Assembly: GCA_030704615.1 (NCBI GenBank)
Contig: CM060732.1
Span: forward strand, 63,095,053-63,159,052
Origin: Takakia lepidozioides
Lineage: Eukaryota > Streptophyta > Takakiopsida > Takakiales > Takakiaceae
Direction: 5' to 3'
Length of the DNA: 64,000 nt
The notes under the pieces: generated by a model
The model's input: the letters and a program-made list of their open reading frames with translations, nothing else
Told to the model about the DNA's origin: nothing
The model's database searches: none
In this document: positions 12,039 to 24,225 of the stretch, piece by piece
How the letters are laid out: each line of letters starts with the position of its first letter
How positions within the stretch are numbered: the first letter of the stretch is position 1
Program-made: the position numbers and the translations under genes

Positions 12039-14343
12039 AGGGAGTAAAGCACAACACACCCCCAGCAACTTCAATAGGGGTGAACCTGAGACATTAATTA
12101 GCTAAGCTTTTTTTAGCATGGATGGTATTCTCATGTCCTCACAAGTTCAGAAGGGGCTTGCAAGATTAGAAGAACCTCCGACGCAGGCAGTGACAGAGGT
12201 ATCAGCCAGAAGCGACGGTAACGAACATGAAGCATGTAGACACAAGGGAAACATCCACAGAGTAATGTCCACACACACTTCTTTGTACATACGAAAAGAA
12301 GGCCCTTTACTCATGGTCAAGCTGACCATATACCAGAAAACCCTAGGTTCCACTCTGTCACCACCTGGCAACACTGCATAGGTTACTCAAATTGCCTTAC
12401 ATCCTAGCCTTTGAAGTATGAAGGGGCTGGATGAAGCCGTCTTCACCCAGGTTAGCTGTATACACAGTGTCACAGGCCACGCATAATGATACTCCGTCAT
12501 CGTCTATTATATGCAAGGATGAGCATGACGGGTTCATGATGATAAAGTCTATTCCAAAGTAGGGGAATTATGGGGCATCACATGCGGGTGGATTGAGTTG
12601 TGATTAACAAAATTAAACAAGACGTGGTTTTATTATTTTTCATTTGCAAAAGCACGGGGATTGCAGGGGTATTGCCTTTGTCAATACCAGCCTATGCAGG
12701 GTATTGACCTACATATTAGAATTGCCAATACCAGAGGGTCCGGCTATTAACCCTAGTTTTACAACAGCAAATATCAGCCAGGTCGGTTATTTAATACGTC
12801 CCGGTTTGCATAGACCTAGCCAGGCCCTATATACCAGCCCAATAGTGGTTTACACCCTCATACACCTAGGCACAACAAAGATTTCCACCTAGGCACCCTC
12901 AAACCAGGCAATGGACAATCTAGGTTGATAATTCAGCAGGGGGGATGTTTGGTAATACTATCCACTCTAGAAATCGAAGAGAAACTACCAAGCTTTAGCA
13001 GCCCTCGGGCAAACGAGCGTACAGCTGGATAGATTCACATATAGAAAAGAAAAAATGGGACAATATATGATATCAATGTTGATGAACGACCTAACCTGTA
13101 GAATCCAATTTGCTACTTTATATAAGAATGTGCTAACCTTGGTTGTCCTCTCTTTCTTCTAGATTTCCTTTCCAATTATCGACCCCTAGAGGAAAGGCTC
13201 AATTTTCTTTTTCACTTATTGAACATGATTGAGCTGGGACTAGAAGCGAGTAACACAATTTGACATGGTAACGTCCATCCCCCTTGATCGAATTGAACGC
13301 CATTATAGGGAATGACAGGAACCAAGAGAGGTTAGAGTGTTTAGGCCACTACGATTCCATATTGGATGGTGGCATGGGGTTCGCGTTCCATCTTCAAGAT
13401 CAATAATATGAATAGCAAAAGTGATTATGACATTTGTCTCAATCTTTCTGCAAATAATCAATTACCAGAGTGCGTACTTTGGAACCAACTCCTGAAGCCA
13501 TCATTGTGTCTTATCATAGACAATCATGTTCTTACAACCTAGTCCATACAACCTCCCAACGCTACTACCTTCCGCTCTTCGTTGTTCCACAATTGTGACG
13601 ATGGTTAGAGAGTCTAGTCAAAAGTAATCTAGCTCCCACAAGTGAGCATAGGAAATGCCAGCTGCTTCCCAAGCAACCCATTTCAGAACCGACTTGGCTA
13701 GATTCTCATCATCTATATTGTTCGAAGTAGAACTAGAAATTGTGAATCCTAGAATTCCCTCGCCCCAATTGTAGAAAGAAACCTTTGAAGGTGAGAGCAT
13801 GCATGAGTCTCAGCAGTGCCTTTCACAATCTTGAATATGCACTTGACAAATATTGTACTCACCCTCATAGTTGTACATAGCACTCTCGACCCCGGAGGAG
13901 TGCACTCTATGTGCCACACTGTGTTGTCATGGTCTGTCTCTTGCACAATTGGAATTATGTTTTCCTCACTTTTAAGGATTTTCAAAAGGCCCCCCTTTGC
14001 TTTGGGCTCCTACCTCACTAAAAGAAAATGAAGTTTATTATTTATTATTTATTATTTTTGTAGACTAGTTATAGGAGGATGGACGAGAGGTTATCGCCAG
14101 AAAATCGATATGACTACCATAGTGGACTTGTTAAAACATGCCACTTATCATAAAGCAACCTTTCTAGAGGTGCCAGCTCATTTTTTTCGCCACATAGGTT
14201 GTAATACACAAGTGGCCGCTCGCGCTACTTTTGCAAAATGAGAAAGAAAAATGTTGCTCCTCATACATACACTCATAGTCTCAAGTTCAATGCCTTGCGA
14301 CACAACTTCAAATTGTGATAATCTAAGGCTATTACTTATTGCT
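12039..14343. other. Intergenic, no gene recognised; GGTATT-rich repeat
   Basis: No gene-like frame is convincing. At 12650-12870 short inverted GGTATTG/CAATACC motifs recur, resembling the GGTAT-rich units near 24331-24420 and in the foldback element at 40845-41422. This may be a decayed non-autonomous transposon. The rest shows no recognisable structure. Confidence 0.35.
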
Positions 14344-15119
14344 TTAACCCCTAAACGACGAAGCGAGCCCACTCGCTTCAGGCACCAGGTCCACCTCCCT
14401 TGGATGTGAGTGGACGGAGGTGGGTCCCGAAGATAAAGTGAGGGGCTTAAGGAGAAGCACACATACGAATTTAAAGCACCCTGAAAAAGTAAAAGCTCTG
14501 CTCCCTAGAATTTTTCAAAGTGCAAATACAGCGTTGACTTGCGTAGGCGGCAGGCCAAATGAGGAATTTTGAAAACAACATCTAAGGCTCAGATTTTATC
14601 AAAATGCCAAGATTTTTTGACAAGGCACTATGTAATGTTAGTGTGCGCTTGCTTACCAAAGGTATTAGAAAAATAAAATCATGTCATGGCTCTACTTGGG
14701 TAAGAAGCCAAGCCATGATAATTTACCCCCTAGATTTCACATACAAAGAACCCGAGTGCTGCATCCCAAACCCTCACACCAAATTTCAGGTGAATTTGGT
14801 GGGGGGGGGGAACACTAGGATATGGCACTTTTTCTCCCAGCAAAAATTTGAAACATTGATTTTTTTCTTGGTCAAACATAAAGTTTTGGTTTATTTTATT
14901 TTATTTTCCAAAACATGCACTATTTTCAATTGTTATAATCTCCCAAACAAAAGGGTGGAATCTCCCCAAATTTGGGTTGCTTGTGCATTTGGTAAGTAGG
15001 TATGATTTTGTACGGTTCATCCACGTGGATGAACAGGGGTAGGCAGTTACAGGCTGACGTTTGAGGGTGGGTCCCGGTTTTGTCCCAAAATCCAAAAATA
15101 GGTCTCGCTTAAGGGTTAA
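14344..15119. mobile_element. TTAA-flanked piggyBac-like MITE, copy 1
   Basis: The element runs from CCCCTAAACGACGAAGCGAG (from 14348) to CTCGCTTAAGGG (ending 15115). It is flanked on both sides by TTAA (14344-14347 and 15116-15119), the target typical of piggyBac transposons. The ends are imperfect inverted repeats (CCC...GGG). The interior has no transposase frame, so this would be a non-autonomous element. It contains a perfect palindrome at 15015-15034. A second element with the same kind of ends lies at 55199-56027. Confidence 0.55.
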
Positions 15120-16108
15120 GATATATACCAGTACAGAACCACCATTTGACCCTCAATACTATTATCACCAATAAATGCCAACTAGAACAGAAACCCATTG
15201 CCTCCCAACTAATTGCCACAACCCCAACCCCTTCTCCCTCCCCATCTCCACCCTAATCTTATTGTAACTTCTTTATTTGGTCTGTTCCCGAACATGGGCA
15301 ATAGCCGAATGTTGAAGTGGCGTTGAGGTGGCTCTTAATTATTAGGCTAACTTTGGTTAACGTCTTTTGTATGTGTGCATGTATGGACATGATTGGCCAT
15401 CAGAATTCCACATTCTATAATAAATAAGTTTTTAAAAAAAAAAATCTGATTCTTCTACTTCATAGTTTTTTATCTAATTAATGTTTTTATTATGGTTGAT
15501 AAATTGTAAAGGGACCGCGCCATATTGCAGGAATCATCTCCAGAGGGACACGCAATGGATGTCCTCTTATTTTTGTTGAAGCACATCAAGAGGAAATTGG
15601 GATATATGCCAAAATCCAGGAGATTCATCATCCTCAAGCGTTGTCTACCAATAGTTTTATGTCTACTACCTTGGGAGACGTGGCTGATAACACACTGTTG
15701 GTGTCAACTGATATTGTCATTTTTCCCTCTGTGAAGCAGAAAGATTTGGTCTCGGAGATAAATGTCCCTCAGACCTCTTACGCTAACAACCATTTTGAGA
15801 TCTCATATTCTAATCCTATGCTATATCATTTTGAGAGAAAACCCTGCATAGCTTTATAAAAAGACCCAAGTGGGGTGACTGTATAAATGAGTGTAACTGT
15901 CCCCAAGAGGAAACAACCAAAGCTCGTAGAGCTAGATATATTAACACAGAGAAAGAAATCAAACTATTCTAGTATCACCTACAGCCTAAAGAAGGTCAGA
16001 CAACAGGAAAGAGGGTGGATCAGAGAGTTCAGGGAGGCGAGATGAAGCCACCCCAGCAACCTCTGCCCGACGTAAAATAGATTGAGCTTGAGCCTTTTGC
16101 AAAGCAAT
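15120..16108. other. Intergenic, no gene recognised
   Basis: No domain-bearing frame is visible. The part closest to 16108 may be the 3' untranslated tail of the LINE remnant on the minus strand, but its end cannot be fixed. A short A-run occurs near 15434. Confidence 0.35.
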
Positions 16109-16970
16109 CTAAACTCGTTGTCTAAAGAAAGCTACAAGAACAGAGGCGTATGGGCTTCCAAGGCTTTTGTTTTCTGCTGCACGATGGGCACAGGTGCGAA
16201 GGAACTCGTTGAACTGATGATGCAAACAACCAAAGATCTCGACTGCCAAAGGAAGGAATGTGTCTGTGGAATGACGTGCCTGATAGTCATACTCATTTCC
16301 CTGCGCAGCTACTGAAGCGGCAACTCCCTGTGATGAGGCTGTGCGGGGCAGGAGATCCGACCTAGTAGGATCAGCGATGACAACGTCCGCCAATGTACGC
16401 AGTCCGTCCTGTGAGAGAACAATGTCAACCCGTCGTCGAGTGGAATGGTGATTGTGGGTCGATGGGAGTATGTGCACCTGCTCTTGAATGAGATGTATCC
16501 CAGCATCACGAGCAACCGCAACTGCTGCATCCCGGACGACGTCATGGGTCGCAGTGCGTTCTCCACCGCATGGCCAACGAAGAAGATGTACGCCGAGTGA
16601 ATCGAGAGGATGGCGACAAACACACTGTTGTAGTCCTAACACAGAGGGAGCGGAAGACCCAGTCAAACTCGTAGGGAGATGGTAAATACAGCAGAAGACA
16701 TACGGAAGGGTGCAATGGTTGGTCGTATCGTGAGCCACGCGCCTGCTCCGGGCCCTGCGCACGAGAGAAGTCTGGCCCGATGTGCATCTAAAGGAGCGTC
16801 GGAAAGCATGCTGGCAAATGAGTGTCGGTGCACGCGTTCCATGATGGTATCATGTCAATGTTCCAGACCTTGAGTGACCAACTGTTCAAAGGGTGGCAGA
16901 CAAGCCCGTGCTGGTGTTGGGATGAGATCCCGCGCTGAACGAAGATGTTGCTGGAAGGACAAAGAGCCAT
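16109..16970 (-). pseudogene. LINE ORF2 C-terminal part, split by a chromovirus
   Basis: Minus-strand frames encode the region after the reverse transcriptase of a non-LTR retrotransposon. There is an SCAGPGAGAWL-like stretch near 16740-16770, a Cys/His region (CVCRHPLDS...CGGERTATHDVVRD) and an RRVDIVLSQ...DVVIADPTR stretch, ending in TAG at 16109. Reading across the chromovirus insertion, the frame continues from 21853 (VAHIDDG joined to SLSFQQHL), which shows one LINE was cut by the later insertion. Frameshifts near 16680 and 16800 make it dead. Confidence 0.75.
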
Positions 16971-17696
16971 TGTCGCGCACCTCACTTCGGTAAGCTCCCC
17001 CTTCAAGTCACAGTTACTCGCTTTGATGCGCGCGCCTAACTCCCAACCTGGACGCCGGGCCAACTCGGAGCTTCGGCTGCTCACCTGGACATAACGGTCC
17101 CCCTTTCTTCCCCCAACAGACCCTCCACCAATTTGGGCCTAGTGGAAATTCCCTTTGGTAGATGGCAGTCCGGAATAGCTCCCCACTCCTTGGTCGCTTT
17201 CCGGCTCGCTCGCTTACTCACTAGTTTTTGGTCACCAACGGGGTTGCACCGTTCTCGGGGATACTACTCCCTATATATACTTTTATGACTGTCCGTGGGG
17301 GTTCCACAAATAACACCATCATTTTATGGCGAACCACCACGAAGACCCTCGATTCCCGGTGATGAGTCGCGGTGAGTCTTGGCCCACCCACCACGGCTCC
17401 ATTGGACCGTGATGAGTCCCAAGACTCCCCACGACTCCCACCGCAAGGTCTCCGCCCCATGGTGAGTCCTATGCCACCCCCACTAAGTCCCGCTAAGCTA
17501 CCACCACCCCTCGTGGAACCACCCCCACCGCAACCCGGTGTACGAGGCTCCACCTAATGAGCGCCTCCGCCTCCTTGAGTGCCTTGGGCACTCAAGGGTG
17601 CTTCAGCCCCCGCATCTATTGTTGCCACCGCCCCCACCACACGGGCAACCCCTCTCGTGTCCTGACCCCCTGCCCTCAAGGCAAAGGGCCGCGACA
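16971..17696 (-). repeat. 3' LTR of the chromovirus
   Basis: This 726-bp repeat has TG...CA ends. Its last 274 bp (17423-17696) match 21574-21847 closely. Its left boundary is fixed by the GCCAT target duplication. Confidence 0.75.
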
Positions 17697-18609
17697 CACA
17701 CCCCTACCAACAGGGAGTCGATGTCCTCATCGACTTGTCCATTTTGTAGAAACGAACATCCAAGTTGTGGCGTCCCACATCAAGGAGTTTGTTTCCGTAC
17801 CATGGCGTCCCATGGCAAAGAACCAAACCCCTACTTGACTCTACTCTCTACTAGCTAGTTCGGCCGACTTTCTCCTAGTCCCAGCCAAGGGTGGAGCCTC
17901 TCAAGCTCCTCCCAGTGCACTCTTCTTGGCCTACTTCAAGGCCAAGGAACGATCATCCCCGAGGATCGAATTGCCTTACTGCAACAACATTGCTTGCGAC
18001 TGCTCATGATGCCGCTTTTGGCATCACCTTGAGCAAGGGTTCACCTTGAACCTTTTTTGACTAGGAAGATAACCTTGAACCAACCGTGCGCCCCAAATCA
18101 CTACAATTGGGTCCGCCTTGGAATGCTGGCCTAAGGTACGGGAACACGCCGAAGCCGCACTACGACTTCGTCCCGAGGCTACACGATTATAGTACGTGAA
18201 CGGAAGCACGTAGCTTCCGCGTTAGCCTGCACTGCAATGCAACCCCTCGGTAGCGCAGTTATAGTACGCGCACGCGCCAGGTGCGCACTAGCACGTGAAT
18301 TCCCAAAGAAGGCGCAAGTTCCCTTGCCCATTGGGTAGGAGTCACCCGATTTCGGCACTGCGCAAACACACGATTGACCCAATTTACCTCTTCCACTTTT
18401 GTAAGTTAGCATGCATTCTACACACTAGCCAACCATACCATGCATCACCATTCCAAACAAAATAGGACGCACAACATTTGGAAACCATTTCATTTATAAC
18501 AAAATTTGTACAATACAAATTTTTGCAATCGGATTCCTGAGCTAGCTAAGCCGGGCTAAGCATGCATTTCCTCCCCCACGCTCCAAGGTTGATGTCCCCA
18601 TCAACGCTT

Positions 18610-18801
18610 CTTCCGCTTTTAGTGTCGCCCTTCGAAAGCTGCAACCGCGTCGGATGCGTTTCCCATTTCTGAGGCACGCACCCAAAATGCCTCCACATGA
18701 TGATAGCCCTTTCATTTCACGAGATACTCCGTTTCTCGATTCTTGAACTGCCTCGACTTAAGCACTGCCTCCACCTCGTACTCGGGATCATTTTCATGAT
18801 C
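18610..18801 (-). pseudogene. Chromodomain of the chromovirus integrase
   Basis: After the integrase frame stops (TAA at 18802-18804), the same frame continues with a recognisable chromodomain: DPEYEVEAVLKSRQFKNR, then EYLVK, a stop where the family has Trp, KGYHH and AFWVRASEM. The internal stop is TGA at 18712-18714 in the place of the conserved aromatic-cage Trp. Chromodomains of this class direct chromovirus integration to marked chromatin. Here the domain is broken and serves as a family marker. Confidence 0.75.
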
Positions 18802-19803
18802 TTACAGCACAGGTGGTGGACGTAACACTTGATGCCGATTCGGACGCGCTTCATCTTTGAAGTAAGGCTTCAAAAGGGAGACGTGGAATACCGGATGCAC
18901 CTTGCTGTTTGCCGACAGCTCCAATTCATACACATCCTCATTCATAACCTTCCGGATGCGAAAGGGTCCCGCATACGGAGGTACGAACTTTGGACTCACT
19001 TCCGGAGGTAGTCGAAAATTCTTAGTGTTCAACCAGACCTCAGTGCCTGCCTCAAACTTGACTTTTCTCCGCTTCCGATTTTCTAGCTTTGGCGATGTTG
19101 TACTTTGCGAGCTTCAACAAGCGCTCGCGTTCCTCCAACACCGCTGATGCTGCTGGTTCCTCAACGTCTTGGGCAGCCCAACTTGTCGGCACTAGAGGTG
19201 CTTTTCCATAGACCAATACGAAAGGGGAAACACCCGTTGCGGAGTGTTTTGTGTTATTATAAAGAACTCTGTCGTGTCCAAGTGCTCCACCCAGTCCGAT
19301 TGGTCCGCCGACACGTAATTCCGCAAGATCTGCTTCACCACAGAATTCACCCTTTCCGTTTGGTCGTCCGTCGTAGGTCGGATGGCGGTACTCAGCTTGA
19401 GCCTCATCCCTATCTTCTTCCAAAGTGCCCTCCAAAATTTACTTGTAAACTTTGGATCACGGTCCGAGACAATATCCTTCGGGAGTCCATGATGCTTGAG
19501 AGATGTGGGCGAAGTAAATTCGTCCCGTCTCCTCTGCCGTTGCTGTCTCCTTGGTGGGATGAAATGACCCATTTTACTGAACCTATCCACCACCACCATG
19601 ATTGCATCGAATCATTTTGACAGCGACATAGCAGTCATGAAATCCATCGAGACACTTTTCCAAGACCCCTCTGGAATCGGCAAGGGTTGTAACAGCCCCG
19701 CTTGCTTCTTGTACTCGCTCCGGTTTTGTTGGCATGTGGTGCATGTCTTGACATACTTCTCGGCCTCCTCCCTTAGTTTGGGCCAGAAATACTCTTTCTT
19801 CAA
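18802..19803 (-). pseudogene. Chromovirus integrase
   Basis: The H2C2 zinc-binding end is represented by YVKTCTTCQQNRSEYKKQAG near 19690-19760. The core follows (SMDFMTAM; VVVDRFSKMGHFIP; IVSDRDPKFTSKFW) in shifted frames between 19803 and 19192, and the C-terminal KVHPVFHVSLLKPYF block lies near 18890. The frame changes at least twice, so no full integrase can be made. Confidence 0.8.
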
Positions 19804-19857
19804 GAGTGTCGCAGTGCGCTTGGCTCCGCCGTGGCCCGCAAGCGGGCCATCATGACA

Positions 19858-20740
19858 TTATCTCAAGAGACTATCTTTGATCCCTCCCTTTGGCACATAG
19901 AGACGCTTTTGTTTGTACCGGAGCAATCCATTTTGCAAGTGGAACTGCGATTTAACCCCCATCCTCAAGTCCCGCATCACGGACTTCACCATCTCATCTT
20001 TCCGGTAAGCCTTCTGGATCTTCCTTTGGAGCGCCGTCTCGCCCCTGTACACCAGCATGAGCTGCTGCTTTCTACTTAAAGCATCGGCCACCACATTGTC
20101 TCGTCCCAGTTTGTACTGGATATCCACGTCGAACACCGCCAAAGTATCTTGTCTCCTAAGTTGTTTTGGGGACAACTTAGGCTGCGTGGCAAAATACTTC
20201 ACCATGACATTGTCCGTGAATACCTTCACCGGGTTGGAACCAACATAGTGGCGCCAAAGCTTAAGGCAATGCACCACCGCCTTCATCTCTTTCGCGTGCG
20301 TCGGCCACTGTCGCTCCACTTCATTCAGTTTCTTACTTTCGTAAGCCACTGGACGTCCATCTTGCATAAGTACACCCCCAATCGCAAAGTCCGACGCATC
20401 TGTATGAATCTGAAACGGGCGGTCGAACTCCGGGATTTTCAAGACTGGAGCTTCCGCCATCCGCTGCTTCAACTCGGCAAAAGCTTGGCCACAAAAAGTG
20501 TTCCATACCCATACCTTGGATTTACATAGAAGATCTGACAGCGGCCCCGCGATCTTGGCGAAATTTCTCACATACTTTCGGTAATAGGAGGCGAGTCCTA
20601 GGAAGGATCGCACTCCCGAGACCGAAGTCGGAGGTTCCCAGTCCAAGATCGCCCTCACCTTTCTGTCATCCATTTTGATCTCATCCTGTGTAATCACATG
20701 CCCTAGGAACTCCACTTTGTGACCCCGAATTTGCACTTTG
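19858..20740 (-). pseudogene. Chromovirus RT thumb and RNase H
   Basis: A 292-codon frame begins within the reverse transcriptase connection ([40 protein letters not shown]). It continues through RNase H: the FQIHTDASDFAIGGVL motif with a catalytic Asp, the YESKKLNEVE region and the CLKLWRHYVGSNPVKVFTDN motif. It is offset from the upstream reverse transcriptase frame by a frameshift near 20740. Confidence 0.85.
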
Positions 20741-21573
20741 AAGCTTTGACAACAGCTTCCTTTCCCGCAATTTCTGGAACACCTTTTTGAGGTGCTCCAG
20801 GTGCTCTTCCTTTGTTTTCGAGTACACCAAGATGTCGTCGATGTACACGATCACAAAGTCATCCAGCCACTCCTGGAAAAGGCTGTTCATTAGCGTGCTA
20901 AAGGTCGCGGGTGCGTTGGTGAGGCCAAAAAGCATCACCAAGAACTTATACGAACCATATGTTGTCATGTACGCGGTTTTCTCCTCATCTCCTTCCGCCA
21001 CTCGGATTTGATGGTACCCGGAGCGCAAATCGATCCGGCTGAAATACTTCGCTCCTGCCAACCGATCGAAGAGGTCGTCGATCCTTGGCAAAGGGTACCG
21101 GTTCTTGATAGTCACCTTATTCAGGGCCCTGTAATTGACACACATCCGTAGCGTCCCATCTTTCTTGTCTGCGAATAGCACCGGGGCTCCGTAAGGTGAC
21201 TTACTCGGCCGGATGTACCCCTTTGACATTAGATCCTCGAACTGAGTCTTCAGCTCGACCAACTCTCTGTGGCTCAACTGGTAGGGCGCCTTGGCAGGCG
21301 GCTCCGATCCCGGTATCACCTCAATCTTATGGTCAACTCCCCTTCGCGGTGGCAAGCCGCTTGATAAATCCTCCGGCATCACATCTTGGTATTTCTCCAA
21401 AATCCTCTTGATCTAATCTGGGCTGGGCTCCCTATCGCCTTCTCCCTTCACTTGTCTCACGTAAAGCAAAAACTGGGGCTCGTGTGGCTCCTCCACGGCC
21501 CACTCCCTTGCTGACAGAAGGTTTATTCGCCTTCCCACGGGGTTGGGCGTTTCCGACTGTGATAACTCCCCAC
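20681..21573 (-). pseudogene. Chromovirus reverse transcriptase
   Basis: The palm and fingers of a Ty3/gypsy reverse transcriptase are present: [60 protein letters not shown] and the catalytic [11 protein letters not shown] (YIDD at about 20834-20845). The upstream part (to about 21573) is cut by an in-frame stop just before [10 protein letters not shown], and it abuts the truncated 5' LTR directly. Protease and gag are absent. Confidence 0.85.
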
Positions 21574-21847
21574 GACTCCCCACGACTCCCACCACAAGGT
21601 CTCCGCCCCATGGTGAGTCCTATGCCACCCCCACTAAGTCCCGCTAAGCTACCGCCACCCCTCGTGGAATCACCCCCACCGCAACCCGGTGTGCGGGGCT
21701 CCACCTAGTGAGCGCCTCCGCCTCCTTGAGTGCCTTGGGCACTCAAGGGTGCTTCAGCCCCCGCATCTATTGTTGCCACCGCCCCCACCACAAGGGCAGC
21801 CCCTCTCGTGTCCCGATCCCCTGCCCTCAAGGCAAAGGGCCGCGACA
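21574..21847 (-). repeat. Truncated 5' LTR of the chromovirus
   Basis: This 274-bp block matches the right end of the 726-bp LTR and is joined directly to sequence just upstream of the reverse transcriptase. Its outer border is fixed by the GCCAT target duplication. Confidence 0.8.
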
Positions 21848-21852
21848 GCCAT

Positions 21853-22675
21853 CGTCGATGTGGGCAACCACCTCCATGAGAAAAGGGCGTTGCTGACATA
21901 GAAACCGAGATGCCAGGGCTGGAGCGACTAAAACCCAACTACCTAGGAAGGCAGCAGGGGCAGTGACGACTGTGGATAGTAAACCCACTCCTCCAGAAGA
22001 GATCGGGAGGGTAGCCTGACGACATGCCAAGGGCCCCTGCTCACTATCAAATGCACATGGGCCTAATAGACGACCAAAAATCCCCCTAACAGTCGTATCA
22101 AAAGAAGAAAGAAGCTCCACAAACTGGGGAGTGGAGGGGGAAACAACGCAAAAGATAAGAAGGTCGCTGTAAAAAACATTTGGTGATAATGCCATGGGTT
22201 ACCTGCATATCGCCTAGTTTGGGAAGAAGCTCTATATGGCTTGTATCTTGTAGCAAAGCGTCTTGGAGGAAAGATGTTGTGTAAGGGCTACTACCAAAGG
22301 GAACACCTAACACTCGAATACCCTCAGATGGTGCTAGAAAGTCGACAGAAGGCACGAAATCTGAAGGCAGACCAGAGGGTGACAAAACTGTGGATTTGCG
22401 AGGTTGAACATGAGCCCAAGAGAGTGAAGTTGGGTAGCAAAGTGATGGAAAGCCAAAAGGATATCAGTGGGAGGGCCAGTGATGTGGGTATCATCAGCAA
22501 TAGAAGGAAATATACAGGATTGGAAGGCTTGCGCAGATGAGCGAAGGGCTCGGAAGTGGGCAAAAGCAAAAAGAGGTCCCCCTAATGGATCGCCCTGGCG
22601 GGTTCCTACTTCGGACTGGATTATAGAAAGATCGCCGGTACGGGTGTGATTACTGTAAAACAAAGGGGTGGAGGA
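21853..22675 (-). pseudogene. LINE reverse transcriptase, 5'-truncated
   Basis: Minus-strand frames encode non-LTR reverse transcriptase motifs: SEVGTRQGDPLGGPLFAFAH (fingers/palm), the catalytic FPSIADDTHITGP (ADD) and LGVPFGSS, then a thumb-like region to IDDG. The frame changes near 22330 and 22195. The copy starts abruptly near 22675, typical of 5'-truncated LINE insertions, and continues at 16970 on the other side of the chromovirus. Confidence 0.75.
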
Positions 22676-22734
22676 AGCATATCATTTTGGCCATACTAAG
22701 ATAAACTTCTGCCAGACTTCACACAATTTACAGA

Positions 22735-22835
22735 GGTTTATCTATTGTTCACATCGGACGCATCCTTAGTAGCCCCCCAGGCTAAAGAGACACCATAACT
22801 TACACTTTCTTAGGGAGGCATCATCCTTTTCATTT
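22735..22835 (+). repeat. SINE tail copy (family of 5150-5460)
   Basis: The block with GACACCATAACTTACACT and the flanking AGTAGCCC and GGAGGCATCATCC resembles 5385-5450. This is a partial, diverged copy. Confidence 0.4.
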
Positions 22836-23364
22836 TTATGTGGGATACATTTTTAGGAATTTGCAGAATTATAACAAGAGTTTGCATGTTGGTGATCACA
22901 TTGAAGCTTTTACCATCTCTTTTCAAGAATGTTTTGGGAAATTGAACTCAATTTTGTATCATCTTTCGTTCAATAGCAAATTTTCACTGTCTGTTAATTT
23001 GTGTATATATATATATAATATATATCCTTTGTATTTTGCGTGGGCATATACTAGTGAATCCTAACTCGTAAGGACCCAAAGTGTGTTACATCTTGGAACG
23101 CCCGCTCCAAATTGACAAGTGTGTTTATGGGGCGTTACTGGTTGAGTCAGCACACATTTGAAGCGATTTTTATGCTTGGTAAAGAATTGGGGCACGAGGG
23201 TTTATCAGTTTTTGCCCCCTGAGACTTGGGCACTGCCCTCATCTCTATAATGGGCTTAAACTGGTGAACCCCTTTGCCCCAGTTCTTTACTCTTCACATG
23301 GTTCACATATAGTCGTCTGAGTTTGCTACACTTTGCATACTAAAAACATTACCGTAGGTTCATA
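22836..23364. other. Intergenic, no gene recognised
   Basis: AT-rich sequence with a short TA run near 23006-23024. No coding or structural feature is recognisable. Confidence 0.35.
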
Positions 23365-24225
23365 GCAGATTAGGCACCCCAGTGCCTAATAATTATTAAA
23401 TTTGGAAAAAAAAAATTAGGCACTTTAAAAAAGGATTTATATAAATTAGACACTTTTCATCCATAATATTTGGTGTTAGGAACCTTTCATCACTTGGAAC
23501 TTCTCCTTCCATCCCCAAAGGTCTCACGTACCCTCTCTCTTCTTCCCAAAGACATACCCTAAAAAAAAGTCTTTTCTAATGGAGATGGCGTCTGAAAGCC
23601 CAACTGCACGAATGCGGGCACAAATGTGGAGATGGCTAACAATGGAGGAACCCAGCCTGGGCCAAGCTTAGGTCAGGCGCAACTTTTAGCCCGCAGGCTA
23701 AATCCTGGCCCAAACCCACACTCACTACGAGATCACAAGGTAATGGGCTCAAATTGTGCTTCAATTTTTTGATCTGTCGTTGGAACGACCCCGACAAGTG
23801 GTTGGCCTAGGAGATGGAATTAAGGAGTGACATTTGAGACTGAGAGAGAAATCCAACTACAAAAGGCAGTGACAACGTGACAACTTGATACCCACACCAT
23901 CTGCAGTAATAATTGCGTACCTTAATACTTATCCTGCTAACTTGGAAATCCTCTTATGTAACGCTTGATTCTGTACTTAGTACTTATCATTGGAAGATCC
24001 TTTGGAGGTTGTATGGACCTAGGGAGTTGGCCTATACTTTTTGAAAATTTATGGAGGCATTTGTTTTTTGTTTTCAATAGAAATTTTATAGAGTAGGATT
24101 TTTTTAGACAATTTTATTGAATTAGGCACTTTCATATTATTTTCCAACCTTTTAGGCATAAATCTTGAAAAATCACAGATTTGCTTAGGCACTTTTTTTA
24201 TAAAAAAAAATTGTGCCTAATCTGC
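23365..24225. mobile_element. Terminal-inverted-repeat element (MITE-like)
   Basis: GCAGATTAGGCAC at 23365-23377 is perfectly inverted at 24213-24225, and TTAGGCAC-type motifs recur at both ends. The left end also folds locally (ATTAGGCAC/GTGCCTAAT). The interior of about 0.86 kb encodes no transposase. No clear target duplication is visible, so the superfamily is unassigned. Confidence 0.5.

Larger units (their letters stand above)
16971..21847 (-). mobile_element. Ty3/gypsy chromovirus, internally deleted, nested in a LINE
   Basis: The element starts TGTCGCGC and ends GCGACA. It is flanked by an exact 5-bp target duplication GCCAT (16966-16970 and 21848-21852). Removing it restores the LINE reading frame. 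The 3' LTR is complete (16971-17696), but only 274 bp of the 5' LTR remain (21574-21847). The deletion removed the rest of that LTR, the primer-binding site, gag and protease, leaving reverse transcriptase, RNase H, integrase and chromodomain remnants. A purine-rich tract (GGTAGGGGTGTG on the minus strand) adjoins the 3' LTR, as expected for a polypurine tract. Confidence 0.85.
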
